Below, piece after piece: positions 26,810 through 35,702 of a DNA stretch of 64,000 bases (position 1 is the stretch's first letter; each line of letters opens with the position of its first letter). A program made the position numbers and the translations under genes. Source of the stretch: Mycobacterium sp. Root265. GTDB lineage: Bacteria; Actinomycetota; Actinomycetes; Mycobacteriales; Mycobacteriaceae. The notes beneath the pieces are model-generated. The model saw only the letters and a list, made by a program, of their open reading frames with translations. It did not search any database and was not told the origin of the DNA. The stretch spans positions 28,649 to 92,648 of the forward strand of contig NZ_LMJA01000013.1 in the NCBI RefSeq assembly GCF_001428895.1, given 5' to 3'.

Positions 26810-27784
26810 ATGCGCATCGCGGTCACCGGGGGCACCGGCTATCTGGGCGCTCACACCGTGCGCGCACTGCTGGAGGCCGGGCACCAGATCCGGCTGCTGG
26901 TCGCGCCGGGCTGCGCCGGCGACGCGGTGATCCCCCGGCTCGCCGCGCTCGGCGAGGCGGACGTCCTCGACGGCGACATCCGCTCGGCCGACACCGTCAC
27001 CCGCCTGCTGAACGGTTGCGATGCCGTCATCCACGCCGCCGGGGTGGTCGGCACCGACCGCCGCCGCGAGGCACTGATGTGGGAGATCAACGCCCATGCG
27101 ACCGAAGCGGTGCTCACCCGGGCCGCCGAGGCGGGCTTGGATCCGATCGTCTCGGTGAGCAGTTACAGCGCGCTCTTCCCGCCGCCGGATGGCGTGATCA
27201 CGGCCGACACTCCCCCGGCGCCGGGACGCAGCCCGTACGCCCAGACCAAGGCGTACGCCGACCGGGCCGCGCGGCGGCTGCAGGAGCGGGGTGCGCCGGT
27301 GGTCGTCACCTACCCGTCCAGCGTCGTGGGTCCGGCCTTCTGGACCGCCGCCGGGGTGACCGAACGCGGCTGGGGCCCGATGGTGCGCGCCGGTGTCGCG
27401 CCGCGCATGCCGGGCGGCATGCAGATGGTCGACGTCCGCGATGTCGCCGACGTGCACGCCACGCTGATGCACGCCGGGTGCGGGCCCAGGCGGTACGTGT
27501 GCGGCGGCCTGATGCTGACGTTCGACGCGATGGTCGACGCGCTGGAGCAGGGATCTGGCCACCCCATCCGGCGAGTACCGCTGTCGCCGAGGGTCTTTCG
27601 GGGCATCGGATGGGTAGCCGATGCGTTCGGCCGGGTGGTGCCGCTCGGGGACGGCCTCAGCCACGAGGCGGCGCTGCTGCTGACCGCGGCGACCCCGACC
27701 GATGATGCGCGCACGCTCACCGAGCTGGGCCTGACCGGCTGGCGGTCACCACGGCGGGCGATCATCGCGTCATTCGGGCGGTGA
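26810..27784 (+). CDS. NAD(P)-dependent epimerase/dehydratase-family (extended SDR) protein
   Basis: 324 residues, AGGAGG before the ATG. Extended SDR: VTGGTGYLGAHTVRALLEAGH (about 5-25) with the NAD(P) glycine loop, DAVIHAAGVVGT, catalytic region SVSSYSALF and Tyr-x3-Lys in YAQTKAYAD (about 144-152). The C-terminal part is short and lacks a clear sugar-nucleotide site; it resembles dihydroflavonol-reductase/3beta-HSD-like members. The substrate is unknown. It is convergent with the TetR gene (15-bp overlap). Confidence 0.82.
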   Translation: MRIAVTGGTGYLGAHTVRALLEAGHQIRLLVAPGCAGDAVIPRLAALGEADVLDGDIRSADTVTRLLNGCDAVIHAAGVVGTDRRREALMWEINAHATEAVLTRAAEAGLDPIVSVSSYSALFPPPDGVITADTPPAPGRSPYAQTKAYADRAARRLQERGAPVVVTYPSSVVGPAFWTAAGVTERGWGPMVRAGVAPRMPGGMQMVDVRDVADVHATLMHAGCGPRRYVCGGLMLTFDAMVDALEQGSGHPIRRVPLSPRVFRGIGWVADAFGRVVPLGDGLSHEAALLLTAATPTDDARTLTELGLTGWRSPRRAIIASFGR

Positions 27785-28324
27785 TGCGCCCAGTGCGGTG
27801 CACAGCAGCTGCACCAGCCGGTCCTGCAGCATCGGCGCATCGTCGTCGGCGGCGACGGTGGTGACGAACAACGCCGCGCCCGCCGCCATGGCCAGTGCCG
27901 CCCGGGCATCCACTTCGGCGCCGTACCCCTGCGCGGCGAACAGCTCGATCGCCGGTCCGCTGAACCCGGCCCACAGCGCCGTGCGCATCTCGTCGTTCTC
28001 CCGCAGCGCCAGCAGCAGTCCGGGAACCGCCTCCTTGACGTCGGGGCGGCCGAACAACAGGTGACTGCCGCGCACCACCCAGTCGATCCACCCCGTGAGG
28101 TCCGTGCCGGTGAACGGGGACATGTCGGGGGTCTCGCCGAGGATGGCGTGCAGGACCAGTTCTGCCTTGGAGGACCAGCGCCGGTTCAGACTGGAACGCC
28201 CGACCCCGGCGCGGGTGGCCACCAACCGCACGCTCAGTTCGTCCCAACCGACCTCGACCAGCAGTTCCCGTGTCACGGCCAGCACGCGCTCGTCGATCGA
28301 GGCGTCCCGTGGCCGTCCGGTCAT
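27770..28324 (-). CDS. TetR-family transcriptional regulator
   Basis: 184 residues. The N-terminal helix-turn-helix is clear (about 8-55): RVLAVTRELLVEVGWDELSVRLVATRAGVGRSSLNRRWSSKAELV, with a slightly unusual RSSLNRRW in the recognition helix where most TetR proteins have a Tyr. The C-terminal ligand domain (about 60-184) is helical. It is divergent from gabD2 with about 95 bp between them, so it is a candidate regulator of gabD2 and the coupled DinB gene; I see no strong palindrome there. Confidence 0.85.
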   Translation of the reverse strand: MTGRPRDASIDERVLAVTRELLVEVGWDELSVRLVATRAGVGRSSLNRRWSSKAELVLHAILGETPDMSPFTGTDLTGWIDWVVRGSHLLFGRPDVKEAVPGLLLALRENDEMRTALWAGFSGPAIELFAAQGYGAEVDARAALAMAAGAALFVTTVAADDDAPMLQDRLVQLLCTALGASPPE

Positions 28325-28418
28325 GCCCCAGATTCAACCGCATCGGCCTTGGTCGGAACCGCCGGTACCAGGTATGTTGGGCGACACCAGCAAGTTACTC
28401 ACCAGTAGGAGAGTTGCC

Positions 28419-29972
28419 ATGCCCGCTCCGTCCGCCGCCGACTTCGCCCGCCTCCGGGCGTTGTGCGCCATCGAGGACATCGACACCCGACCGTCCCGCC
28501 AGATCTATGAGGTGTTCACCGGCAGGGAACTGACCACCATCCCGGTCGGCACCACCGAGGATGTCGCTGCCGCCTTCGCGAAGGCCCGCGCGGCACAGGT
28601 CGCCTGGGCCGCCCGCCCGGCCCGCGAGCGCGCCGCCATCATCGAACGATTCCGCAGCCTGGTGATCGAGCACCGCGACTTCCTGATGGATGTGGCGCAG
28701 GCCGAGACCGGCAAGGCACGGGCGGCCGCGCAAGAAGAGATTCTCGACATGATGCTCAACGCCCGGTACTACGCGCGTGAGGCGAACCGGCTGTTGTCCC
28801 CGAAGCGGGTTCAGGGCCTGTTGCCCGGCCTGGTCAAGACCGTGGTGAATCACTGGCCCAAGGGCGTCATCGGTGTCATCGCGCCGTGGAACTACCCGAT
28901 GGCGCTGTCCATCTCGGATTCCATCCCGGCACTGCTTGCCGGCAACGCGGTGGTCGTCAAACCCGACAGCCAGACCCCCTACTGCACCCTGGCCAACGCC
29001 GAATTGCTCTATGCCGCAGGCATTCCACCCGAGGTGTTCGCGGTGGTGCCAGGGCCGGGATCGGTGGTCGGCACCGCCATCGTGGAGCACTGCGACTACC
29101 TGATGTTCACCGGATCGACGGCCACCGGCCGCGCCCTGGCCGAGCAGTGCGGGCGCCGGCTGATCGGGTTCTCCGCCGAACTGGGCGGCAAGAACCCGAT
29201 GATCGTCACCAAGGGCGCCAATCTCGATGTGGCCGCCAAGGCCGCGACCCGGGCCTGCTTCTCCAATGCCGGGCAGCTGTGCATCTCCATCGAACGCATC
29301 TACGTCGAGCGCGAGATCGCCGACGAATTCACCGCCAAGTTCGGGGAGCGGGTGCGCAACATGCGGCTCTCCACTGCCTATGACTTCACCGCCGACATGG
29401 GCAGCCTGATGTCCGAGGACCAAGTCAAGACCATGACCAATCATGTCGACGATGCGAAGGTCAAGGGCGCCAAGGTGGTTGCCGGTGGCAACGCCCGGCC
29501 CGACCTCGGGCCGCTGTTCTACGAGCCGACGGTGCTCACCGATGTCACCGATGAGATGGAGTGCGGGCGCAACGAAACCTTCGGTCCGCTGGTGTCGATC
29601 TACCCGGTGGCCGACGTCGAGGAGGCCATCGAGCGGGCCAACGACACCGAGTACGGACTCAACGCCAGCGTGTGGGCGGCCAGCAAGGCCGAGGGCGAGG
29701 CGATCGCCGCGCGGCTGCAGGCCGGCACCGTCAACGTCGACGAGGGTTACGCCCTGGCGTTCGGCAGCACCGCCGCCCCGATGGGCGGCATGAAGGCCTC
29801 CGGTATCGGCCGTAGGCACGGCGCGGACGGCATCCTGAAATACACCGAATCGCAGACGGTGTCCACCGCGCGGGTGATCAATCTCGATGCGCCGCTGGGG
29901 ATCCCACAGACGCTGTGGCAGAAGGCGCTGACCCCGATGATCCAGCTGGTGCAGAAGCTGCCCGGGCGGTGA
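28419..29972 (+). CDS. gabD2: Succinate-semialdehyde dehydrogenase (GabD2-type)
   Basis: 517 residues, nearly the 518 I recall for M. tuberculosis GabD2, starting at ATG with AGGAGAG upstream. Aldehyde dehydrogenase family: PWNYPMALSISDSIPALLAGNAVVVKPDSQTP (about 160-190), catalytic Glu in FSAELGGKNP (about residue 256) and catalytic Cys in NAGQLCISIERIYV (about 290), then NETFGPLVSIYPV. It oxidises succinate semialdehyde to succinate with NAD(P). Downstream a DinB-family gene overlaps by 4 bp. Confidence 0.88.
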   Translation: MPAPSAADFARLRALCAIEDIDTRPSRQIYEVFTGRELTTIPVGTTEDVAAAFAKARAAQVAWAARPARERAAIIERFRSLVIEHRDFLMDVAQAETGKARAAAQEEILDMMLNARYYAREANRLLSPKRVQGLLPGLVKTVVNHWPKGVIGVIAPWNYPMALSISDSIPALLAGNAVVVKPDSQTPYCTLANAELLYAAGIPPEVFAVVPGPGSVVGTAIVEHCDYLMFTGSTATGRALAEQCGRRLIGFSAELGGKNPMIVTKGANLDVAAKAATRACFSNAGQLCISIERIYVEREIADEFTAKFGERVRNMRLSTAYDFTADMGSLMSEDQVKTMTNHVDDAKVKGAKVVAGGNARPDLGPLFYEPTVLTDVTDEMECGRNETFGPLVSIYPVADVEEAIERANDTEYGLNASVWAASKAEGEAIAARLQAGTVNVDEGYALAFGSTAAPMGGMKASGIGRRHGADGILKYTESQTVSTARVINLDAPLGIPQTLWQKALTPMIQLVQKLPGR

Positions 29973-30472
29973 GCACCGAGCGGCCGATGCCGCCGCTCGA
30001 CGGGGACGAACGCACAAACCTTGCGAGCTGGCTAGATTTCTACCGGGCCACCCTCGCGGGCAAGTGCGCCGGCCTGACCGACGCGCAACTGCGCACCGCG
30101 CCGGTGCCGCCGTCGACGCTCACGCTGCAGGGTCTGCTGCAGCACGAGACCGAGGTCGAGCGGAACTGGTTCCGCCGGGTGCTGCTCGGCGACGATGTGC
30201 CCGCCCTGTACGGGCCCCGATCGGTCGAGGGTCACGACGGCGGGTTCGCACCGGCCGACGTGTCCTTCGAAAGTGTCTACCGCACATGGCAGGACGAGGT
30301 CGACCGGTCGCGAACCGCCTGCGCCGACCGGCAGCTCGACGACACCAGCCCGTTCATGGGTGGTGCGGTCACGCTGCGCTGGATCTACACGCACATGATC
30401 GGTGAGTACGCCCGCCACTGCGGGCACGCCGACCTGATCCGGGAGGCCCTGGACGGGGCCACCGGCGTCTAA
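29969..30472 (+). CDS. DinB-family (DUF664) protein
   Basis: 167 residues from a GTG that overlaps the gabD2 stop (GTGA). Four-helix DinB/DUF664 fold: ERTNLASWLDFYRATLAGKCAGL, STLTLQGLLQHETEVERNWF with the first metal-site His (about 49), and WIYTHMIGEYARHCGHADLIREALDGATGV holding the two C-terminal His residues. Such proteins bind a divalent metal and are often mycothiol- or bacillithiol-dependent transferases. Its role here is unknown. The end overlaps the convergent nitronate monooxygenase-like gene by 4 bp. Confidence 0.83.
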   Translation: MSTERPMPPLDGDERTNLASWLDFYRATLAGKCAGLTDAQLRTAPVPPSTLTLQGLLQHETEVERNWFRRVLLGDDVPALYGPRSVEGHDGGFAPADVSFESVYRTWQDEVDRSRTACADRQLDDTSPFMGGAVTLRWIYTHMIGEYARHCGHADLIREALDGATGV

Positions 30473-31590
30473 CTTCCGGCGATGCCGTCGAGACGCTTGG
30501 TGGCTTCCTCGAAACCGCTGACCAGTTCGCCGATGATGTCGGCGACGGGGCGGATCTCGTTCATCCGGCCCACGATCTGACCGACCGGCATCGCGACGGC
30601 GGTCGGATCCGAGGACTCGTTCATCCGCTGATGGGCCTCGCTGACGAGGATGTTCTGCAGCGGCATGGGCAGCGGGTCGGGTGCGTTCTCGGCATCCCAC
30701 GCGTCGGTCCAGCGACTCTTGAGCAGCCGGGCCGGCTTGCCGGTGTAGATCTTGCGGCGCACGGTGTCACTGGAGGTGGCGTCGAGCATGGCCTGCTGGA
30801 TGGTCGACACCCCGGAGGCCTGCCGCACACCGAGGTCGTACTCGGCAGAGGTCAGGAAGGCCGAGCCCATCCAGACGCCTTGCGCACCGAGGGCCAGCGC
30901 CGCGGCGACCTGGCGTCCGGTCCCGATACCGCCGGCTGCGAGCACCGGGGCCTTACCGTCGAGTGCGTCGACGATCTCGGGCCACAGGACCACCGATCCG
31001 ATCTCACCGGTGTGCCCACCGGCCTCATGGCCCTGGGCGACGACGATGTCGACACCGTTCTCGGCATGGCGCAGTGCGTGTTTGGCGCTGCCGGCCAGCG
31101 CGGCCACCGGCACACCGGCGGCGTGGGCCTGGTCGATGACATCCTTGGGCGGCGAGCCGAGTGCATTGGCGATCAGCTTGATCGGATGCTTGAGTGCCAC
31201 ATCGACGTGGCTGCGGGCCACCGAGTGCAGCCAGCCCAGCACGCCCTCGGACTTCTCCTCGTCCTCGGGCAGCGGGGGCACCCCGAGATCGGCGAGCGTC
31301 TTGGCCACGAAATCGCGGTGCGTCTCCGGGATCAGCTTGTTGATGTCGACGCTGGTGCCTTCGGTGGGGATCTTGGCGGGCATCACGATGTCGACGCCGT
31401 AGGGCTTGCCGTCGGTGTTGGCGTCCATCCACTGCAGGACGTTCTCCAGGTCGTCGGCATCGTTGAACCGCACGCAGCCCAGCACGCCGAGCCCGCCGGC
31501 CTTGCTGACCGCGGCGGCCACCTTCTCCGACGGGGTGAAGACGAAGATCGGGTATTCGATCCCGAACCGTTCACACAGTTCAGTTCTCAT
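30469..31590 (-). CDS. Nitronate monooxygenase / 2-nitropropane dioxygenase-family FMN protein
   Basis: 373 residues from ATG 31590, overlapping the fadD19 stop (ATGA), so cotranscribed with fadD19 under KstR. FMN TIM barrel: FGIEYPIFVFTP, AAAVSKAGGLGVLG, IVVAQGHEAGGHTGEIGSVVLWPEI with the conserved His, and AAGGIGTGRQVAAALALGAQGVWMGSAFL phosphate-binding loop. Family members oxidise nitronates, but steroid-cluster members such as IpdC act as reductases or oxidases on steroid ring intermediates, so a role on a steroid CoA ester or ring substrate is possible. Confidence 0.85.
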   Translation of the reverse strand: MRTELCERFGIEYPIFVFTPSEKVAAAVSKAGGLGVLGCVRFNDADDLENVLQWMDANTDGKPYGVDIVMPAKIPTEGTSVDINKLIPETHRDFVAKTLADLGVPPLPEDEEKSEGVLGWLHSVARSHVDVALKHPIKLIANALGSPPKDVIDQAHAAGVPVAALAGSAKHALRHAENGVDIVVAQGHEAGGHTGEIGSVVLWPEIVDALDGKAPVLAAGGIGTGRQVAAALALGAQGVWMGSAFLTSAEYDLGVRQASGVSTIQQAMLDATSSDTVRRKIYTGKPARLLKSRWTDAWDAENAPDPLPMPLQNILVSEAHQRMNESSDPTAVAMPVGQIVGRMNEIRPVADIIGELVSGFEEATKRLDGIAGS

Positions 31591-33251
31591 GATGCGGCTC
31601 CTGCGTGCTTGGCGTGGATATCGTCGGCGGGTCGTTCCTCGGTGGTGTCCTTGGCCCAGCGGTAATCCGGCTTGCCCGCGGGCGAGCGCTTCACCTCGTC
31701 GACCAGCCAAAGGCTGCGCGGCACCTTGTATCCCGCGATCTCGGTACGGACGTGCGCGTCCAGATCGGCCAGCGTCGGACGGGTCCCCTCGCGAGGCTGC
31801 ACCACGGCGGCGACGTGCTGGCCGAAGCGTTCGTCGGGCACGCCGACGACGAGTGCATCGAACACATCGGGATGTCCCTTGAGCGCCGCCTCGACCTCTT
31901 CGGGGTAGATCTTCTCGCCGCCGCTGTTGATCGACACCGAGCCGCGGCCCAGCATCGTCACGCTGCCGTCGGCTTCGACCTCTGCGTAATCACCCGGAAT
32001 CGCATACCGCACACCGTTGTACGTCCGGAACGTCTCGGCGGTCTTCTTCTCGTCCTTGAAGTAGCCGACCGGGATGTGACCGCATTTGGCGATGATGCCG
32101 CGCACACCCGAACCGGGTACGACCTCGTTACCGTCCTCGTCGAGCACCTTGGTGTTCTTGTCGATGGTGACCCGCGGACCGCCGGTGTGCGACTGGCCCT
32201 TTGCCACGATGCTCGTGCCACCGAATCCGGTTTCCGAGGAACCGATCGAGTCGGTGATGACCCGGTTGGGCAGCAGCTCGAGGAACTTCTCCTTGAGGCT
32301 GGTGGAGAACAGCGCCGCGGTGCTGGCCAACAGGAAGAGCGAGGACAGGTCATAAGGTTCTGATCCTGGGGTGCCCTCGTCCTGGTGTGCCAGCAGGGCG
32401 TCGAGCAGCGGGCGCGCCATCGCGTCGCCGGTGAAGAAGAGCAGATTGACCTTGTGGTCGTGGATCAGACGCCACACCTGATCGGCGTCGAATTCCGGTG
32501 TCAGCACCACGGTCTGACCGGAGAACAGGGCCATCCAGGTGGCCGACTGGGTGGCGCCGTGGATCATCGGGGGGATGGGCAGCCGGATCATCGGCGCGTT
32601 GGCAGCGGCCTGCTTGGACAGGTCGTATTCGTCGGCGATGGGCTCCCCGGTGGCGAAGTCGGTGCCGCCGAACAACACCCGGTAGATGTCCTCGTGGCGC
32701 CACATCACACCCTTGGGGAAACCGGTGGTGCCGCCGGTGTAGAGCAGGTAGATGTCGTCGGCGCTGCGCGGGCCGAAATCGCGCTCCGGCGAGCCCTGGG
32801 CGAGGGCGGCCTCGAACTCGACGCCGCCGTACCGCTGGTAGTCGTCGTCGGATCCGTCCTCGACGACCAGGACGGTCTTCACGTTCGGCGTCTCGGGCAG
32901 CACGTTGGCGACCCGGTCGGCGTAGCGGCGCTCGTGGATCAGCGCGACCATGTCGGAGTTGTCGAAGAGGTATTTCAGCTCGCCCTCGACATAACGGAAG
33001 TTGACGTTGACCAGGATCGCGCCGGCCTTGACGATGCCGAGCATCCCGATCACGATCTCGATCCGGTTGCGGCAGTACAGACCGACCTTGTCGTCCTTCT
33101 TGACACCCTGGTCCTGGAGGTAGTGGGCCAGACGATTGGCCTTGTCCTCGAGCTGGGCGTAGGTCAGTTGTTCGTCACCACATATGAGGGCGACGCGGTC
33201 CGGGACGGCGTCGATTGAGTGCTCGGCAAGATCGGCGATGTTCAGGGCCAT
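31587..33251 (-). CDS. fadD19: Steroid-26-oyl-CoA ligase FadD19
   Basis: 554 residues. Adenylating enzyme with YTGGTTGFPKGVMW (about 172-185), GSSETGFGG (about 341-349), SINSGGEKIYPEEVEAAL and the C-terminal KRSPAGKPDYRWAK lysine loop. FadD19 activates C26 sterol acids such as 3-oxocholestenoate, and in rhodococci it is needed for C24-branched sterol side chains. A KstR box ends 11 bp upstream of the ATG. It is divergent from echA19, as in M. tuberculosis, and is coupled to the downstream nitronate monooxygenase-like gene. Confidence 0.94.
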   Translation of the reverse strand: MALNIADLAEHSIDAVPDRVALICGDEQLTYAQLEDKANRLAHYLQDQGVKKDDKVGLYCRNRIEIVIGMLGIVKAGAILVNVNFRYVEGELKYLFDNSDMVALIHERRYADRVANVLPETPNVKTVLVVEDGSDDDYQRYGGVEFEAALAQGSPERDFGPRSADDIYLLYTGGTTGFPKGVMWRHEDIYRVLFGGTDFATGEPIADEYDLSKQAAANAPMIRLPIPPMIHGATQSATWMALFSGQTVVLTPEFDADQVWRLIHDHKVNLLFFTGDAMARPLLDALLAHQDEGTPGSEPYDLSSLFLLASTAALFSTSLKEKFLELLPNRVITDSIGSSETGFGGTSIVAKGQSHTGGPRVTIDKNTKVLDEDGNEVVPGSGVRGIIAKCGHIPVGYFKDEKKTAETFRTYNGVRYAIPGDYAEVEADGSVTMLGRGSVSINSGGEKIYPEEVEAALKGHPDVFDALVVGVPDERFGQHVAAVVQPREGTRPTLADLDAHVRTEIAGYKVPRSLWLVDEVKRSPAGKPDYRWAKDTTEERPADDIHAKHAGAAS

Positions 33252-33261
33252 GCCCCTAAAC

Positions 33262-33275
33262 TAGAACGTGTTACA
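33262..33275. promoter_or_regulatory. KstR operator between fadD19 and echA19
   Basis: TAGAACGTGTTACA, identical to the box at 19944. It lies 11 bp before the fadD19 ATG and 63 bp before the echA19 GTG and can serve both divergent promoters. Confidence 0.87.
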
Positions 33276-33338
33276 TTTTTGTTCAAGTAGCGCAGTGTGA
33301 CAAGTCCGAGTTGTCATCGAGCAGGAAGGCGGACACCC

Positions 33339-34139
33339 GTGAGCGAGGCCGACGGCACACCCGATGCCCTCATCGAGCAGCGCGGACACACGCTGATCGT
33401 GACGCTGAACCGGCCGGAGGCGCGCAATGCGCTTTCCACCGAGATGCTCTCGATAATGGTCGAGGCCTGGGACCGCGTGGACAGCGATCCGGACATCCGG
33501 ACCTGCATCCTGACCGGCGCAGGCGGCTACTTCTGCGCGGGCATGGACCTCAAGGGCGCCACCAAGAAACCACCGGGCGATTCGTTCAAGGACGGCAGCT
33601 ACGACCCGTCACGAATCGACGGTCTGCTGAAGGGGCGTCGTCTCACCAAGCCGCTCATTGCGGCGGTCGAGGGGCCGGCGATCGCGGGCGGCACCGAGAT
33701 CCTGCAGGGCACCGATATCCGGGTCGCCGGCGAGAGCGCCAAGTTCGGCATCTCCGAGGCCAAGTGGAGCCTGTACCCGATGGGCGGCTCGGCGGTGCGC
33801 CTGGTTCGCCAGATTCCGTACACCATCGCCTGCGACATGCTGCTGACCGGCCGCCACATCACCGCGGCCCAGGCCCTGGAGTACGGGCTGATCGGTCACG
33901 TGGTGCCCGATGGCACGGCGCTGGAGAAGGCCCTGGAGATCGCCGAGATCATCAACAACAACGGCCCGCTGGCCGTGCAGGCGATCCTCAAGACCATCCG
34001 CGACACCGAGGGCATGCACGAGCTCGACGCCTTCAAGCCCGATACCGCCAACGGCATCCCGGTGTTCCTCAGCGATGACGCCAAGGAAGGTCCGCGGGCG
34101 TTCGCCGAGAAGCGGCCGCCCAACTTCCAGATGAAGTAG
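33339..34139 (+). CDS. echA19: Enoyl-CoA hydratase EchA19
   Basis: 266 residues from GTG, with AGGAAGG about 10 bases upstream. Crotonase fold: [28 protein letters not shown] (oxyanion-hole region, about 65-77), [39 protein letters not shown] and [22 protein letters not shown]. EchA19 of M. tuberculosis hydrates the C22 double bond of 3-oxo-chol-4,22-dien-24-oyl-CoA in side-chain beta-oxidation and is slowed by succinylation (published). Divergent from fadD19 and sharing its KstR box. Confidence 0.92.
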   Translation: MSEADGTPDALIEQRGHTLIVTLNRPEARNALSTEMLSIMVEAWDRVDSDPDIRTCILTGAGGYFCAGMDLKGATKKPPGDSFKDGSYDPSRIDGLLKGRRLTKPLIAAVEGPAIAGGTEILQGTDIRVAGESAKFGISEAKWSLYPMGGSAVRLVRQIPYTIACDMLLTGRHITAAQALEYGLIGHVVPDGTALEKALEIAEIINNNGPLAVQAILKTIRDTEGMHELDAFKPDTANGIPVFLSDDAKEGPRAFAEKRPPNFQMK

Positions 34140-34192
34140 CGGCCCACCTACCTGGCGCGGCGGCACAGGAGCCTGTCCGCCTACCGTGATTG

Positions 34193-34221
34193 AGCCTGGG
34201 CGGCCGAAGCTGCACCAGGCT
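34193..34221. terminator. Possible terminator hairpin after echA19
   Basis: AGCCTGG and CCAGGCT, 7-bp arms with a 15-nt loop, in the 139-bp gap between the convergent echA19 and the transporter gene. Weak evidence. Confidence 0.35.
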
Positions 34222-34278
34222 GAACTCCGGTAGACCTCGGAGCCGATCTGCCTTAGATTGGGCTGCCCGGCCTCAGCG

Positions 34279-35613
34279 TCACCGCAGGAACGCCGAGCCC
34301 CGCTCGCGATCGAGGTAGGTGTCGGACTTGTTCTTCAGGAAGAACAGGTACACCACCAGCGATATCGCGATACACACCGTGACGTAGCCGATGAACAACG
34401 GCACCTGATCGCGCGCCTTGAGTGCCTGGTAGATCAGCGGCGCGGTGCCACCGAACATCGAATTCGCCAGCGCGTAGCCGACTCCCACACCCAGTGCGCG
34501 CACACGCGCCGGGAACAGCTCCGACTTCACCAGGGCGTTGATCGAGGTGTAGCCGGTCAGGATGATGTAGCCGACACCCACCAGCAGCAGTGACATGATC
34601 GGCGACTGCGTCTGCGGCAGATAGGTGATCAGTACGTAGGTGTAGAGGACACCGCCGATGCCGAAGAAGACCAGCAGCGGTTTGCGGCCGATCCGGTCGC
34701 TGATGATGCCACCGATGGGCTGCAACAGCATCAGGAAGATGAGCCCGATCAGGTTGATCCATGTCGCGGTCATCGCCTGGTCCTTGTAGGTGGCCTTGAC
34801 CATCGCCGGGGCGTTGACGCTGTAGGTGTAGAACGCCACGGTGCCACCGAGGGTGATCAGGAAGCACAGCAGCAGCGGCCTCCAGTACCGGGTGGCCAAC
34901 TCGCGGATCGAGCCGGCGCCGGTGTCCTCGCCGGACCGGATGGCGGCCAGCTGATCCTCGGACAGCGACTCGTCCATCGAGCGGCGCAACCAGAACACCA
35001 CGACGGCGGCCACACCGCCGATGGCAAAGCCGATGCGCCAGCCGAATTCGCGCAGCTGCTCGTCGGTGAGCACGGTGTCCAGGACGAGCAGGGTGAACTG
35101 GGCCAGCACGTGCCCGCCCACCAGCGTCACGTACTGGAACGACGAGAAGAAGCCGCGACGCTCGCGGGTCGCCGCCTCGGACATGTAGGTGGCCGAGGTG
35201 CCGTACTCACCGCCGGTGGCGAATCCCTGGACCAGTCGGGCAAGGATCAGGATGACCGGCGCGGCGATGCCGATGGTGGCCTGCGAGGGCACCAGTGCGA
35301 TCACCATCGAGCAGGCCGCCATCAAAGAGACACTGAACGTCAGCGCGGCGCGCCGGCCACGCCGGTCGGCGTAGCGGCCGAAGAACCAGGAGCCGACCGG
35401 ACGCATCAGGAACGTGACGGCGAAGATCGCGTACACGTAGATCGTCGAGTTCTTCTCCGATTCATCGAAGAACTGCCCCTCGAAGTACGACGCGAACACC
35501 GTGTAGATGTAGACGTCGTACCACTCGACCAGGTTGCCCGACGACCCCCTGATGGTGTTCCAGATGGCCCGCCGGGTCTGCGCCGGCGTAGAGATCGGTG
35601 TCGCTGTGGTCAT
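34279..35613 (-). CDS. MHS-family (metabolite:H+ symporter) MFS transporter
   Basis: 444 residues, 12 predicted membrane helices. N-terminal GSSGNLVEWYDVYIYTVFASYFEGQFF is the signature of the KgtP/ProP/ShiA symporter group. The loop between helices 2 and 3 reads MRPVGSWFFGRYADRRGRRAAL, the MFS GxxxDRxGRR motif. GFATGGEYGTSATYMSEAATRERRGFFSS is also typical. Likely imports a carboxylate or other small organic acid. A perfect hairpin abuts the start codon. It sits within the sterol cluster but has no KstR box. Confidence 0.87.
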   Translation of the reverse strand: MTTATPISTPAQTRRAIWNTIRGSSGNLVEWYDVYIYTVFASYFEGQFFDESEKNSTIYVYAIFAVTFLMRPVGSWFFGRYADRRGRRAALTFSVSLMAACSMVIALVPSQATIGIAAPVILILARLVQGFATGGEYGTSATYMSEAATRERRGFFSSFQYVTLVGGHVLAQFTLLVLDTVLTDEQLREFGWRIGFAIGGVAAVVVFWLRRSMDESLSEDQLAAIRSGEDTGAGSIRELATRYWRPLLLCFLITLGGTVAFYTYSVNAPAMVKATYKDQAMTATWINLIGLIFLMLLQPIGGIISDRIGRKPLLVFFGIGGVLYTYVLITYLPQTQSPIMSLLLVGVGYIILTGYTSINALVKSELFPARVRALGVGVGYALANSMFGGTAPLIYQALKARDQVPLFIGYVTVCIAISLVVYLFFLKNKSDTYLDRERGSAFLR

Positions 35614-35637
35614 CGCCTCATCATGGGCGATGAGGCG
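35614..35637 (-). promoter_or_regulatory. Perfect hairpin abutting the transporter start codon
   Basis: CGCCTCATC and GATGAGGCG, 9-bp arms with a 6-nt loop, directly adjoin the ATG (35613). In mRNA it would occlude the ribosome entry region, or in DNA it may be an operator. Confidence 0.5.
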
Positions 35638-35702
35638 CCGCCGACGGGAAACCTTTGCGCGACATGGCCCGGTTTTCTTGCAAAGTCCTCACACAAGCGG
35701 CC

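Noticed and set aside
28395-30017. 540-residue open frame on the minus strand opposite gabD2
   Set aside because: Shadow of a clear aldehyde dehydrogenase gene with all catalytic motifs; no ribosome site or conserved domain.
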